64,000 bases of DNA from Citreicoccus inhibens. Its GTDB lineage: Bacteria > Myxococcota > Myxococcia > Myxococcales > Myxococcaceae. The DNA lies in contig NZ_JAHNZT010000009.1 of assembly GCF_019039035.1 (NCBI RefSeq), positions 1 to 64,000 on the forward strand, given 5' to 3'. Below the pieces are notes generated by a model. It saw only the letters and a program-made list of their open reading frames with translations, did no database searches and was not told the DNA's origin. Positions 53,533 to 61,446 of this stretch are shown here, in pieces; the first letter of the stretch is position 1; each line of letters starts with the position of its first letter. The translations under genes were made by a program, and so were the position numbers.

Positions 53533-53693
53533 GGTCAGGTCTCCGTCGGTGCTGTCGAGGTGCCCAGATATGGCCCGAGACCCTCGTTCGGGAAACACGA
53601 GGAGTCTGCATGGCCCGTGTAGGAAAACTTCACGACCCCCGAGGCGGCCCGACGCGCGTTGTCGGCGTGGGCTCGGCTGAGCAAGACGCGGGC

Positions 53694-54167
53694 ATGCGCG
53701 CGCTCGCCATCGTTCGCTATCGCCGTCCGCTCGAAGAGATGTTGCCCCACGTGGAGTGGCATCGCGCGTACCTGGGCGCGCTGCTGCTGCGCGCTCCGGA
53801 CGCGGACGCGCATGCCACGCTCGACCGCATCCGCGACGGGGAGCCGTTCACCCAGGCGGGCGTCGCCCGGTACGACTTGCTGTCGTGGGTGCCCGGCATC
53901 GGACGCGAGTCGCTCGACACGCTCGCGCGTTCGAGGCTCGCCTCACGCGTAGATTTCCGCGCTCTCGGTGGCCATGGCCACGCGCCGGTTCACCTGGTCC
54001 AGGCGTTCGTAGCGCTCGCGCAGCATGTCTCGGTAGGCGTGCTGCTCCGCGTGGGCGATCTCCTCCAGCAGCAGTCGCAGCGCCGCGTCCAGGGCCTGCC
54101 TCAGCTCGCGCGCGTCCTCGTCCGACAGTTCCAGCAACATGGCGGAGCCCTCCTTCTCCAAGGTTAG
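53694..54167 (+). CDS. YciI-like protein, apparently shortened and with altered 3' end
   Basis: The first ~85 residues match the YciI pattern: a strand with Ala-Ile-Val-Arg-Tyr-Arg, then His-x2-Trp-His-Arg-Ala-Tyr, and a later Glu-Pro-Phe-Thr-Gln-Ala-Gly-Val-Ala-Arg-Tyr. The usual central ~20 residues with the Ser-Gly-Pro turn are missing between Ala-Tyr-Leu and Gly-Ala-Leu-Leu-Leu. Codon use is normal to about 53943, then the frame runs antisense through the neighbouring gene. A shift would stop it at 53952. The true 3' end is doubtful; it may be decaying. Confidence 0.5.
   Translation: MRALAIVRYRRPLEEMLPHVEWHRAYLGALLLRAPDADAHATLDRIRDGEPFTQAGVARYDLLSWVPGIGRESLDTLARSRLASRVDFRALGGHGHAPVHLVQAFVALAQHVSVGVLLRVGDLLQQQSQRRVQGLPQLARVLVRQFQQHGGALLLQG
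53943..54140 (-). CDS. small helical hypothetical protein
   Basis: A 65-residue all-helical protein (Leu-Leu-Glu-Leu-Ser-Asp-Glu-Asp-Ala-Arg-Glu-Leu, then Ala-Leu-Arg-Leu-Leu-Leu-Glu-Glu and Met-Leu-Arg-Glu-Arg-Tyr-Glu-Arg-Leu). GGAGG lies eight bases ahead of ATG 54140. Overlaps the 3' end of the YciI-like frame on the opposite strand. Probably cytoplasmic; not recognised. Confidence 0.65.
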   Translation of the reverse strand: MLLELSDEDARELRQALDAALRLLLEEIAHAEQHAYRDMLRERYERLDQVNRRVAMATESAEIYA

Positions 54168-54403
54168 GCACCCGCTCTCGAGAGTCCGCGTGCGGGCCGC
54201 CCGGGACGGGGCCACGGGTCGCTCCAGGCGCCCCCTCCGCCTCCTGCCGTCGAGCGGGAATGCGCCGCGCGCCGCTTCCATCGGGGAGCATCCGCCGCAC
54301 CGCGTGCCCGCCCCCTTCCCGCGCGGACGCGTCCGCGTCTCCACCTTGAATCCAGGGGCGTGAACGAATCCCCGATGCCCCGGCCACTCCAAGGAGGCTC
54401 CCG

Positions 54404-54721
54404 ATGGTCAAGCAGGGAAGCGTGCGCGAGGGCATGACGGTGCGCGCGGCGGATGGACACAAAGTGGGGCACGTCGTGGGCGTGGGCGACACCCACTTCG
54501 AGCTGGAGAAGCACCTGGTGCCCATTCCGCGTCGCGACTACCTCATCGAGTACGGCGACGTGGACATGGTGCGGGGGCACGAGGTCTTCCTGAAGCAGGC
54601 GGACCATCCCTTGCTCACCTTGGAGATCGACGACGACGGCGGCGCCTTGCCCCCGCGCAACAGCCGTGGCCTGGACTCGGAGCCGAGCAACGAGACGCCT
54701 GGGATTGCCTCACCCTCCTGA
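54404..54721 (+). CDS. DUF2171/PRC-barrel-like small protein
   Basis: A 105-residue protein. The first ~65 residues form a beta barrel of the PRC/DUF2171 type: Val-Arg-Glu-Gly-Met-Thr-Val-Arg-Ala-Ala-Asp-Gly-His-Lys-Val-Gly and Ile-Pro-Arg-Arg-Asp-Tyr-Leu-Ile. The tail is polar and likely disordered. AGGAGG lies at 54391-54396, spaced well for ATG 54404. Role unknown; PRC barrels bind RNA or act in stress responses. Confidence 0.72.
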   Translation: MVKQGSVREGMTVRAADGHKVGHVVGVGDTHFELEKHLVPIPRRDYLIEYGDVDMVRGHEVFLKQADHPLLTLEIDDDGGALPPRNSRGLDSEPSNETPGIASPS

Positions 54722-54871
54722 GTGACGCGTCGCGCGCTCCTCGCCGGGAAGGGCGGAAATTCCAACCTGCTGGGCTGGACAACCGTCTGAAATCATTCAG
54801 GTAAAGGCCGCAAGGCATGTCAGACCGTCAGGTTAGACCTCCTCCTTCGACCCGACGTCCAGGTGGGGGAC

Positions 54872-56089
54872 ATGCGACGGCTTTCGGCTTCTTGCGTCAC
54901 GGTGGCGCTCTTCACGGTGGTCTTCTCTTGCAGCTCCGGTCCTCGCGCGGACACGGGGGCGTCGGAGCTTTCTGGCGTGCCTGGCGCGTTGCTCACGCCG
55001 CGGCGGTTGCTGCCCTTCGTCCTGTTGGAGGATGGGCGCGTGTTGGCGGCGGGAGGCCATGACGGGCATCGCACGCTGACGGCGTGCGAGGTGTTCGACC
55101 CCGAGACCGGCGAGTGGCACGCCACGGGCGCGCTGCACACGGGGCGGCGCAATCACGCGACGGTGCGACTTGGGGACGGGCGCGTGCTGGTGGTGGGGGG
55201 CACCAACGGTCTGGCGATGGGCGCGCTCGCGAGCGCGGAGGTCTTCACGCCTTCTACGGGGACGTGGACGGAAGTGGCGCCCATGCGCGAGCCGCGCAAT
55301 GACCCGGCGGTGGTCCTGCTGGCGGATGGGCGCGTGCTGGTGGCGGGAGGCACGGATGTGGATCGCCGTGTGCTGCGCTCGGCGGAGTTGTTTGAGCCGA
55401 TGACGGGCACGTGGTCTCCAGCCGAGCCGCCTGCGTTCGCGCGAGGTGGCGCACGGACGGCCGTGCTGCTGGGAGATGGTCGAGCGCTCTTCGCGAGTGG
55501 TCTCCAGTCGGAGCTGTACGACGCGACCACGGGTCACTGGGAGAAGGCGGGCCTGGTGGGCGGCGCGGCTGGCACGCATCGCTTGGGGCACACGGTGACG
55601 TTGCTGCCGGACGGGCGCGTGCTCGTGGTGGGCGGCGTCACGCAGCGCGCGGCGGAGACGGCGGAGGTGTTCTCTCCGGTGACGGGCGCGTGGACGCTGT
55701 TGCCCTCGCCCACGGTGCCGCGTGAGAACCACGCCGCGGTGGTGACGTCCGAGGGCGCGGTGCTGGTGATGGGTGGGGAGCACTACACGACGGGAGCGCT
55801 CGCGTCGGTGGAGCGCTTTGAGCCGACGACGGACACGTGGTCCCCCTCGCCCGCGCTGCACGACGCGCGCGAGGGCGCCACCGCGCTGTTGCTGCCGGAT
55901 GAGACCGTGGTGCTGGCGGGGGGCTGGAACGAGCTGGGAACGCTCGCGTTGAGCGAGGCCTACGTTCCGGACAGCTGCGTGCCCGCCACATGCGCGACGC
56001 GAGCGGGCGCATGCGGCGCGATGGCGGACGGCTGCGGGCGCGTGCTCGACTGCGGCCCGTGCACGGTGCCGGAGCGCACGGGCCCGTAG
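54872..56089 (+). CDS. Kelch-repeat lipoprotein with Cys-rich tail
   Basis: A 405-residue lipoprotein: lipobox Val-Phe-Ser-Cys (about Cys20) and about seven Kelch-type repeats, each with Asp-Gly-Arg-Val-Leu-Val-Val-Gly-Gly and Thr-Gly-Thr-Trp, making a likely seven-bladed propeller. The C-terminal ~35 residues carry eight Cys (Cys-Val-Pro-Ala-Thr-Cys ... Asp-Cys-Gly-Pro-Cys). ATG 54872 is taken over GTG 54863 for its signal start. Secreted; binds ligand or partner, unknown. Confidence 0.85.
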   Translation: MRRLSASCVTVALFTVVFSCSSGPRADTGASELSGVPGALLTPRRLLPFVLLEDGRVLAAGGHDGHRTLTACEVFDPETGEWHATGALHTGRRNHATVRLGDGRVLVVGGTNGLAMGALASAEVFTPSTGTWTEVAPMREPRNDPAVVLLADGRVLVAGGTDVDRRVLRSAELFEPMTGTWSPAEPPAFARGGARTAVLLGDGRALFASGLQSELYDATTGHWEKAGLVGGAAGTHRLGHTVTLLPDGRVLVVGGVTQRAAETAEVFSPVTGAWTLLPSPTVPRENHAAVVTSEGAVLVMGGEHYTTGALASVERFEPTTDTWSPSPALHDAREGATALLLPDETVVLAGGWNELGTLALSEAYVPDSCVPATCATRAGACGAMADGCGRVLDCGPCTVPERTGP

Positions 56090-56167
56090 CGCGCGTGGAG
56101 GTCGCGTGTCGCTGCGCTCCGTCATCGGTGCAAGGTGCCGGAGCGCAGCGGCCCGGCGCGCGCGTGG
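56065..56167. repeat. 34-base direct repeat across the Kelch gene's end
   Basis: Copies at 56065-56098 and 56134-56167 are identical at 30 of 34 positions (GGTGCCGGAGCGCA ... GCGCGCGTGG). The first copy ends the coding region; the second lies outside. The space between holds TGCGCTCCG (56113-56121), complementary to the CGGAGCGCA in both copies, so either copy could pair with it. Confidence 0.7.
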
Positions 56168-56429
56168 CTAACTCGCGCTGGCACTCGTGCTGCGTGTTGG
56201 TGCGAAGCGGTTCGTCGTGCTCAGCAGCGAGCGCGCATCGCATCACGCTGGTGCCCATGCTCCGGGGCTGGCGCGACGCGGCCCGTTGCCCCTGAGGCCT
56301 CGGATTCGGCGCGAAGTCCGCGCATCGCGCCGAGTTTCCGGGAATGGTGGCCAGCCGAGGGAGCGAAACGGGTCCGAGGCCATCGCATCGCGGCGGCATG
56401 AGAAGTCCTCGCGTGCCAGACTGCGCGCC
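56090..56429. other. intergenic region between Kelch and M24 genes
   Basis: About 340 bases of GC-rich sequence with no supported gene. It holds the second copy of the 34-base repeat and the 9-base stem TGCGCTCCG/CGGAGCGCA (56113-56147), which may act as the Kelch gene terminator. A minus-strand frame here is an Arg/Ala shadow. Confidence 0.5.
56113..56147 (+). terminator. hairpin after the Kelch gene
   Basis: Perfect 9-base arms TGCGCTCCG (56113-56121) and CGGAGCGCA (56139-56147), with a 17-base loop, just after the Kelch stop. The alternative partner at 56070-56078 is inside the coding end. No U tract. Confidence 0.4.
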
Positions 56430-57866
56430 ATGCGCACTTGGAAACGGTTCCTCTTCCTTCCGCTCGTCTGTTCCACCGCCTGCGCCACCGCGAACTCGGC
56501 TGCGTCGCCGGCCGTTGCTTCACCCGCGCCAACGGTCACCCCGGCCGCGCCGTCGCCCGTCGCGAGCGCCGCCGTGGAGCGGCCCTTCGGAACGCTGCGC
56601 GAACAGGCCGAGCGTCAGCAGGGCTGGCTGCGCGAGCGCCTCACCGTCGCGGTGCCCGAGCTGATGCGCAAGTACGGCGTGCAGATGTGGGTCGTGCCCA
56701 TGCGCGAGTACAACGAGGACCCCGTCTTCAAGGCGCTGGTGTCGCCCACTACCTTCGCCGCGCGCCGCCGCACCATCTACGTGTTCTTCGACCGCGGCCC
56801 GGAGAAGGGCGTGGAGCGGCTGGCCCTGGGCGGAGGCTCGCAGGGCGGGGTGTACGAGCCGCACCGCGCGCAGCAGCAGGTGGACCGAGGCGGCGCCACG
56901 CGGGCCGCCGAGCTGTGGGGCCCCGAGCAGTGGCAGGTCCTCAAGCAGGTGCTGGAGGAGCGCCAGCCGAAGTCCGTCGCCATCAACGTGTCGCGCACCT
57001 TCGCCTTCGCGGACGGCCTCTCCCATGGCGAGTACGAGGGCATGGCCGAGGCGCTCGGGCCGGCCTGGATGAAGCGCTTCAAGCCCGCGGGCAACCTGCC
57101 CGTGGACGTCATCGCGTGGCGGAGCGCGGACGAGGCGCGCTTCTACGAGGACCTGACGAAGCTCGCGTGGAACGTCATCGAGACGGCCTTCTCCAGCCAG
57201 GTCATCACCCCCGGCGTCACGCGCACGCAGGACGTCCAGTGGTGGATGCGCCAGCGCCTGGGCGACCTGGGCCTGGACACGTGGTTCCAGCCGGACGTGG
57301 ACGTGCAGCGCCAGGGCGCCACCGAGGAGCAGGTGGGGGAGAACCCCGTCATCCAGCGCGGCGACGTGCTGCACTGCGACTTCGGCATCACCGCGCTGCG
57401 CCTCAACACGGACACCCAGCACATGGGCTACGTGCTGCGCGAGGGCGAGCAGGACGCGCCCGAGGGCCTCAAGGCCGCGCTCCAGCGCTCCAATCGGCTC
57501 CAGGACATCGTCACCGCGGAGCTGCGCCCTGGCCGCACCGGCAACGACATCCTCCGCGCCTCGCGTGAGCGGATGAAGGCCGAGGGCATCGACGGCACCG
57601 TGTACTCACACCCCATTGGCCTGCACGGCCACGGCGCCGGGCCCATGATTGGCCTGTGGGACCGGCAGGAGGGGGTGCCCGGCAACGGCGACCACACCGT
57701 CATCCCCAACCAGTGGTTCTCCATCGAGTTGCAGGCCACCAGCCCCGTGCCGGAGTGGGGCGGGCAGCAGGTGCGCTCGGCGCAGGAGGAGGACGTCACC
57801 GTGGATGCGTCCGGCACCCTGCGCTGGGCGTGGCAGCGCCAGACGCGCTTCCACCTGGTGCGCTAA
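56430..57866 (+). CDS. M24-type metallopeptidase-like lipoprotein
   Basis: A 478-residue lipoprotein with lipobox Ser-Thr-Ala-Cys (about Cys15) and an Ala/Pro linker. The C-terminal half has a creatinase/aminopeptidase P fold. Metal ligands: Asp in His-Cys-Asp-Phe-Gly-Ile, Asp in Asn-Thr-Asp-Thr-Gln, His in Gly-Leu-His-Gly-His-Gly, Glu in Ile-Glu-Leu-Gln, and Glu in Gln-Glu-Glu-Asp. All five are present. Likely a periplasmic or outer-membrane dipeptidase or Xaa-Pro peptidase. ATG 56430 opens the signal; no strong ribosome site. Confidence 0.85.
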   Translation: MRTWKRFLFLPLVCSTACATANSAASPAVASPAPTVTPAAPSPVASAAVERPFGTLREQAERQQGWLRERLTVAVPELMRKYGVQMWVVPMREYNEDPVFKALVSPTTFAARRRTIYVFFDRGPEKGVERLALGGGSQGGVYEPHRAQQQVDRGGATRAAELWGPEQWQVLKQVLEERQPKSVAINVSRTFAFADGLSHGEYEGMAEALGPAWMKRFKPAGNLPVDVIAWRSADEARFYEDLTKLAWNVIETAFSSQVITPGVTRTQDVQWWMRQRLGDLGLDTWFQPDVDVQRQGATEEQVGENPVIQRGDVLHCDFGITALRLNTDTQHMGYVLREGEQDAPEGLKAALQRSNRLQDIVTAELRPGRTGNDILRASRERMKAEGIDGTVYSHPIGLHGHGAGPMIGLWDRQEGVPGNGDHTVIPNQWFSIELQATSPVPEWGGQQVRSAQEEDVTVDASGTLRWAWQRQTRFHLVR

Positions 57867-57876
57867 CCGCCGCGCC

Positions 57877-59064
57877 TTACTGCGGAGGCGCCGCGCCCGT
57901 GAGTGACCGGAGCAGGCCCACCAGGGCCTGCTTCTCCTCCGAGTCCAGCCCCAGCTTCTTGATGGACTCGGAGCGCTTCCCCGGGAAGGTGCCCTCGGGG
58001 TCGCCGCCCTTGTCGTAGAAGTCCACGACGTCCTCCAGCGTGCGCAGCGAGCCGTTGTGCATGTACGGCGCCGTCAGCGCCACGTTGCGCAGCGTCGGTG
58101 TGCGGAAGGCGCCCTCCAGCTCCTCGCGCTTCGTCACCAGGTCCGTGCGCAGCCGCTGGAGCCGCTTGGCGTCTTCGCCATCGGGGGCGTCGCTGTAGGG
58201 GCCCGCGGCGTTGAAGGTCCAGTCCAGCAGCCCGTCCGCCACCGCGCCGCGCCCGCGCTGGCTCTCCGCCGCGTCGTCGCGCAGGCCCAGGTTGTGGAAC
58301 GCGCCGTTGTCGCTGAGCGTGGCGCCCTTGTGACACAGGATGCACTGGCCCTTGCGGAGGAACGTCTTGAGGCCCAGGTACGCGGGGTCCTTCGTCTGGG
58401 TGCCGGCCTCCACCGCCGCGAGGAAGCGCTTCACGTCCTCGTCGAAGGGCGCCGCCGTGCGGTTCACCCCGGCCTCGTAGGCGGCCAGCATCTTGCCCAC
58501 GTTGGCCAGCAGGCGGTTGCCGTCGGACTCGTCCGCCGGCGCTCGGTTGAAGAACTTCTGGTAGCTCTGCCGGTAGTCCGCGTCGCCATCCAGGTGCGTG
58601 CGCACGATGTCGGCGTTGGAGTTCATCTCCACCGGGTTCGTCAGCGGGAGCACGGCCTGGGACCACAGCTCGTCCGCGCGGCCGTCCCACATGTACCAGG
58701 TGTTGAAGCCCGCGTTGATGATGGTGGGCGGGTTGCGCACCGTCCGCTGACCGTCGCAGCCCTCGGCGGTGGGCGTGTCCACGGTGCGGCCCTCGCCATC
58801 GTGACAGCTCTGGCACGACACCGTCTTGCAGCGCGACAGCCCGGGGTCATGGAACAGCCGGTTGCCCACCCGGAAGGCCTCGGGGTTGCCCTCTATCCGG
58901 TTGGTGGCATCGCGCGGCAGCGGGGTGCTGCCCAGCGGCGACAGGTTCCGCAGGTCGTCGAGCTCGTCCTCGGAAGGGAAGGGGGCTTCGGACTCGCACG
59001 CCACGCCCAACAGCCCCGTCAGGGCCAAGGCGAGGGCCTTGCTACGCACAGAGAATGCTCTCAT
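57877..59064 (-). CDS. di-heme cytochrome c peroxidase (MauG/CcpA-like) lipoprotein
   Basis: A 395-residue lipoprotein with lipobox Gly-Val-Ala-Cys (Cys23). Two haem sites: C84-x2-C87-H88 and C241-x2-C244-H245. The region around residues 120-150 (Tyr-Met-Trp-Asp-Gly-Arg-Ala) and Thr-Pro-Thr-Leu-Arg-Asn-Val before the end are family hallmarks. It reduces hydrogen peroxide with electrons from cytochrome c in the periplasm, or modifies a partner protein as MauG does. Convergent with the M24 gene, ten bases between stops. Confidence 0.92.
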   Translation of the reverse strand: MRAFSVRSKALALALTGLLGVACESEAPFPSEDELDDLRNLSPLGSTPLPRDATNRIEGNPEAFRVGNRLFHDPGLSRCKTVSCQSCHDGEGRTVDTPTAEGCDGQRTVRNPPTIINAGFNTWYMWDGRADELWSQAVLPLTNPVEMNSNADIVRTHLDGDADYRQSYQKFFNRAPADESDGNRLLANVGKMLAAYEAGVNRTAAPFDEDVKRFLAAVEAGTQTKDPAYLGLKTFLRKGQCILCHKGATLSDNGAFHNLGLRDDAAESQRGRGAVADGLLDWTFNAAGPYSDAPDGEDAKRLQRLRTDLVTKREELEGAFRTPTLRNVALTAPYMHNGSLRTLEDVVDFYDKGGDPEGTFPGKRSESIKKLGLDSEEKQALVGLLRSLTGAAPPQ

Positions 59065-59246
59065 CGCCGGGGGTTCCTTCGTCCATGGCCCCCCGTGCCG
59101 GCCGCTGCGCCCCGGGAACGAGCCACCGAGCGAGCTTGCCGCCCCCACCCCAGTGATGCAATCCGGAATTCCCCGCCGACCCCACCCGCGCCAACCCGAA
59201 GACAGGCGGCGCGAGGGTGGGGACTACGGGCCCGCCACGCGCCGAA

Positions 59247-59657
59247 TCAGGACGCGCAGGTGAGCTGGAAGTCGCGAAGCGCCGTCTGGTACTTCTGCAT
59301 CTTCAGCGGGGCCTCGCCCGGGGTGGCGGTGGGGGCCGTGCCGTTGGTGCACTTGACGTCCGCGCCCACGACCAGGTCGATCTTCAGGTCCGTCTCGTGC
59401 GGCAGGCCCGACACGGTGTACTGGCAGCGGTCACCGCGTTGGGTCAGCTTGATCATCCCGTTGCCCAGGGCCGCGCCCGGAGCCGCGTCGGAGGAGACGA
59501 CCACGCGAACGCTGTCGCACGGGTTGCCCTGCAGGCCGCCCTTCGGCAGCGAGACCACGCCGCTGACCGTGGACGTGCCGCCCGGCCCGCCAACGCTCCC
59601 CGTGGTGGCGCAACCCGTGGCGGCCAGAATCAGTGCGGCAACAGCAATGCGAGACAT
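59247..59657 (-). CDS. small lipoprotein
   Basis: A 136-residue lipoprotein with lipobox Ala-Ala-Thr-Gly-Cys (Cys16), a Gly/Ser/Thr-rich spacer and a beta-rich domain with three further Cys (Pro-Cys-Asp-Ser, Arg-Cys-Gln-Tyr, Leu-Thr-Cys at the end). Could be a carboxypeptidase-regulatory-like fold; not recognised. It lies 182 bases upstream of the peroxidase gene on the same strand and might be co-transcribed. Confidence 0.78.
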   Translation of the reverse strand: MSRIAVAALILAATGCATTGSVGGPGGTSTVSGVVSLPKGGLQGNPCDSVRVVVSSDAAPGAALGNGMIKLTQRGDRCQYTVSGLPHETDLKIDLVVGADVKCTNGTAPTATPGEAPLKMQKYQTALRDFQLTCAS

Positions 59658-60102
59658 GGAGTCCTTCTTTCAGAAGAAGAGAAAAGTGAGTGGTGGCGGC
59701 GGGCTGCCGTCCAGGCAACCTACGTCGCGCGCCACATACAATTGCTTCGGGAATTCATTCCACGTTGGTGATGCGCCCCGGAATGGGGAACTGGCAGGGA
59801 ATCCCGGGCGAGACCGCACTCCGCGTCGGGACAGAGAGGGACCGGAGGTCTCGGGGATGAGCGCGGTTGATGCGTCGAATCAATGACAGACATACCCACT
59901 CTCGGGACAAATCCATCCATTCCCAAAGATGAACATTCGTCCCGCCTCTGGGAATGCCTGTCAGGTCGCGCGACAGGGGTGGCTTGAGAGGGCGAGCCCG
60001 ATCGCCCGCGTGCCCCGACATGCGACCGTGACGCTGCTCGCCTGCCTGCTGCCGTCGGCTGCGCCCGCGCCCACGGTGAAGGGGCAGGGAGAGGAGACGC
60101 TC
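59658..60102. other. intergenic region upstream of small lipoprotein and DUF2267 genes
   Basis: About 445 bases between divergent genes. It is less GC-rich than coding DNA (around 59730-59960) and should hold both promoters, though no clear -35/-10 pair was identified. No gene or strong hairpin seen. Confidence 0.5.
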
Positions 60103-60561
60103 ATGTCGATGCAGAGGCAGGACGAGACGCTGTCGTGGTCGGGGCTGGGCGTGGGGACGGACCGCCCATCCTTCCTGGCGAAGGTGCGCGAGCAGCTCCC
60201 GGACTACGAGCCGGAGCAGGCCTCGGAGGCGGTGTGCTGCGGGCTGTCGGCGTTGTTGCCAGAGGGGCTGGTGGCGCAGATCCGCCAGCAGCTCCCCGAG
60301 GATTCCCGCTCGTTGATGGAGGGCTGCGAGCGCCAGCCGGGCGCGGACGCGGGCCGGATGGACCGGGATGACTTCTACCTGCACGTGGCCAACCACCTGA
60401 ACGCCGAGCCGGAGAACGTGCGGCTCGTGCTCCACGGCGTCTTCGCCGCGCTCCAGACGCAAATCACGGAGGCGGAGGCCCGGAAGATTGAAGGGCAGCT
60501 GCCGCGCTGGCTGGCGGGGACGTGGGCGGCGGCGCGGCTGGGGATTGACCGGCCGTCGTAA
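60103..60561 (+). CDS. DUF2267 domain protein
   Basis: A 152-residue protein. DUF2267-like helices: Phe-Leu-Ala-Lys-Val-Arg-Glu-Gln-Leu, Ala-Val-Cys-Cys-Gly-Leu-Ser-Ala-Leu-Leu-Pro-Glu, then Phe-Tyr-Leu-His-Val-Ala-Asn-His-Leu and Val-Phe-Ala-Ala-Leu-Gln. The family is small, cytoplasmic and of unknown function. GGAGAGGAG seven bases before ATG 60103 settles the start over the ORF's earlier ATG. Confidence 0.85.
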   Translation: MSMQRQDETLSWSGLGVGTDRPSFLAKVREQLPDYEPEQASEAVCCGLSALLPEGLVAQIRQQLPEDSRSLMEGCERQPGADAGRMDRDDFYLHVANHLNAEPENVRLVLHGVFAALQTQITEAEARKIEGQLPRWLAGTWAAARLGIDRPS

Positions 60562-60614
60562 GCGGACGCGGCGCCTCGGGGCTCGCGTTGGGGCCCCGGG
60601 CGCCGCTCGAGCCG

Positions 60615-61283
60615 TCAGTACGTGCCGCCCAGGGACAGCGTGGCCTGGTAGCGCCCGCTGCCGGCGTCGTTGCCCGGGGTGGGCGCGAAGTCCTGGCCCA
60701 GGAGGAAGTCGTAGTTCACGCGCGCGTCCGCGGTGAACACCTTGCCCATCTGGTAGCGCAGGCCCACGCCCACCGGCGCGTACGCGCTCGTGTCGTCCTT
60801 GAAGCCCAGCTGCGCGCCCTGGACGTCGTTGCGGATGTTGAAGTGCTCGAAGCCGATGCCGCCCAGCACGTAGGGCTGGAGCCGCGTGTCGGTGAGGTCC
60901 GCCACCAGCGCCGCCTGCCCGCCGTTGCGCACGATGTCCGGCCCGTCCGTGATGCCGCCGTGCGTGCGGCCCCGGGTGTCGATGTCCGAGAGGCCGCCGC
61001 TGTAGCCCAGCTCCAGCCCGAGCATGGGCACCGGCCGGTAGCCCACCACCGCTCCATATGAGGCGCCGGGTTGCAGCTCGGGCGCGAGCTTGCCCGTGTA
61101 GCCCTCCATGCCGCCGCCGATGAGGGCATAGAGGCCCGTGCTCGCCTGCTTGCTCTCGCGTTTGACGGTGACCGTCTCGGTGGAGGTGTACGTCTGGCGC
61201 GTCGACCGGTAGTCGTCCTCGGCCAGCGCCACGCTCGCTCCCAGCGCCGCCGCGCATGCGCCCACGCGAATGATGGTCCTCAT
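60615..61283 (-). CDS. outer-membrane beta-barrel protein
   Basis: A 222-residue protein with a signal peptide ending Val-Ala-Leu-Ala. The mature chain has eight or more Gly/Tyr-rich strands (Tyr-Gly-Ala-Val-Val-Gly-Tyr, Leu-Gly-Leu-Glu-Leu-Gly-Tyr-Ser-Gly) and an aromatic C-terminus (Gly-Gly-Thr-Tyr). Typical of OmpW/OmpA-like small barrels. ATG 61283 is preferred for its signal peptide; AAAGGAG lies upstream. Stands downstream of the S8 protease on the same strand, separated by hairpins. Confidence 0.82.
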   Translation of the reverse strand: MRTIIRVGACAAALGASVALAEDDYRSTRQTYTSTETVTVKRESKQASTGLYALIGGGMEGYTGKLAPELQPGASYGAVVGYRPVPMLGLELGYSGGLSDIDTRGRTHGGITDGPDIVRNGGQAALVADLTDTRLQPYVLGGIGFEHFNIRNDVQGAQLGFKDDTSAYAPVGVGLRYQMGKVFTADARVNYDFLLGQDFAPTPGNDAGSGRYQATLSLGGTY

Positions 61284-61371
61284 GATGTCCCGGACTCCTT
61301 TCGTTCGTTCGAAGCGCAACGTGGAGTGCACGCGACTCAAGGGCAACGGGATGGGCCGGAAGGGCCTTCCT

Positions 61372-61440
61372 CGTTCACCCGGTGGGCACGCGCTGGGCGC
61401 ACCGGGTGAACGCCGCTCCCCACCCTGGGCGGGGTGGGGA
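61372..61440 (-). terminator. double hairpin after the S8 protease
   Basis: A perfect 13-base inverted repeat (61372-61384 with 61400-61412) is followed by a perfect 9-base one (61417-61425 with 61432-61440, TCCCCACCC/GGGTGGGGA). Both lie between the protease stop at 61447 and the barrel gene start at 61283. Probably ends protease transcription; no U tract. Confidence 0.7.
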
Positions 61441-61446
61441 CACGCC

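Noticed and set aside
59755..61257. 500-residue minus-strand frame over DUF2267 and the barrel gene
   Set aside because: Reads through a well-started plus-strand gene and gives only Arg/Gly/Ala-rich sequence.
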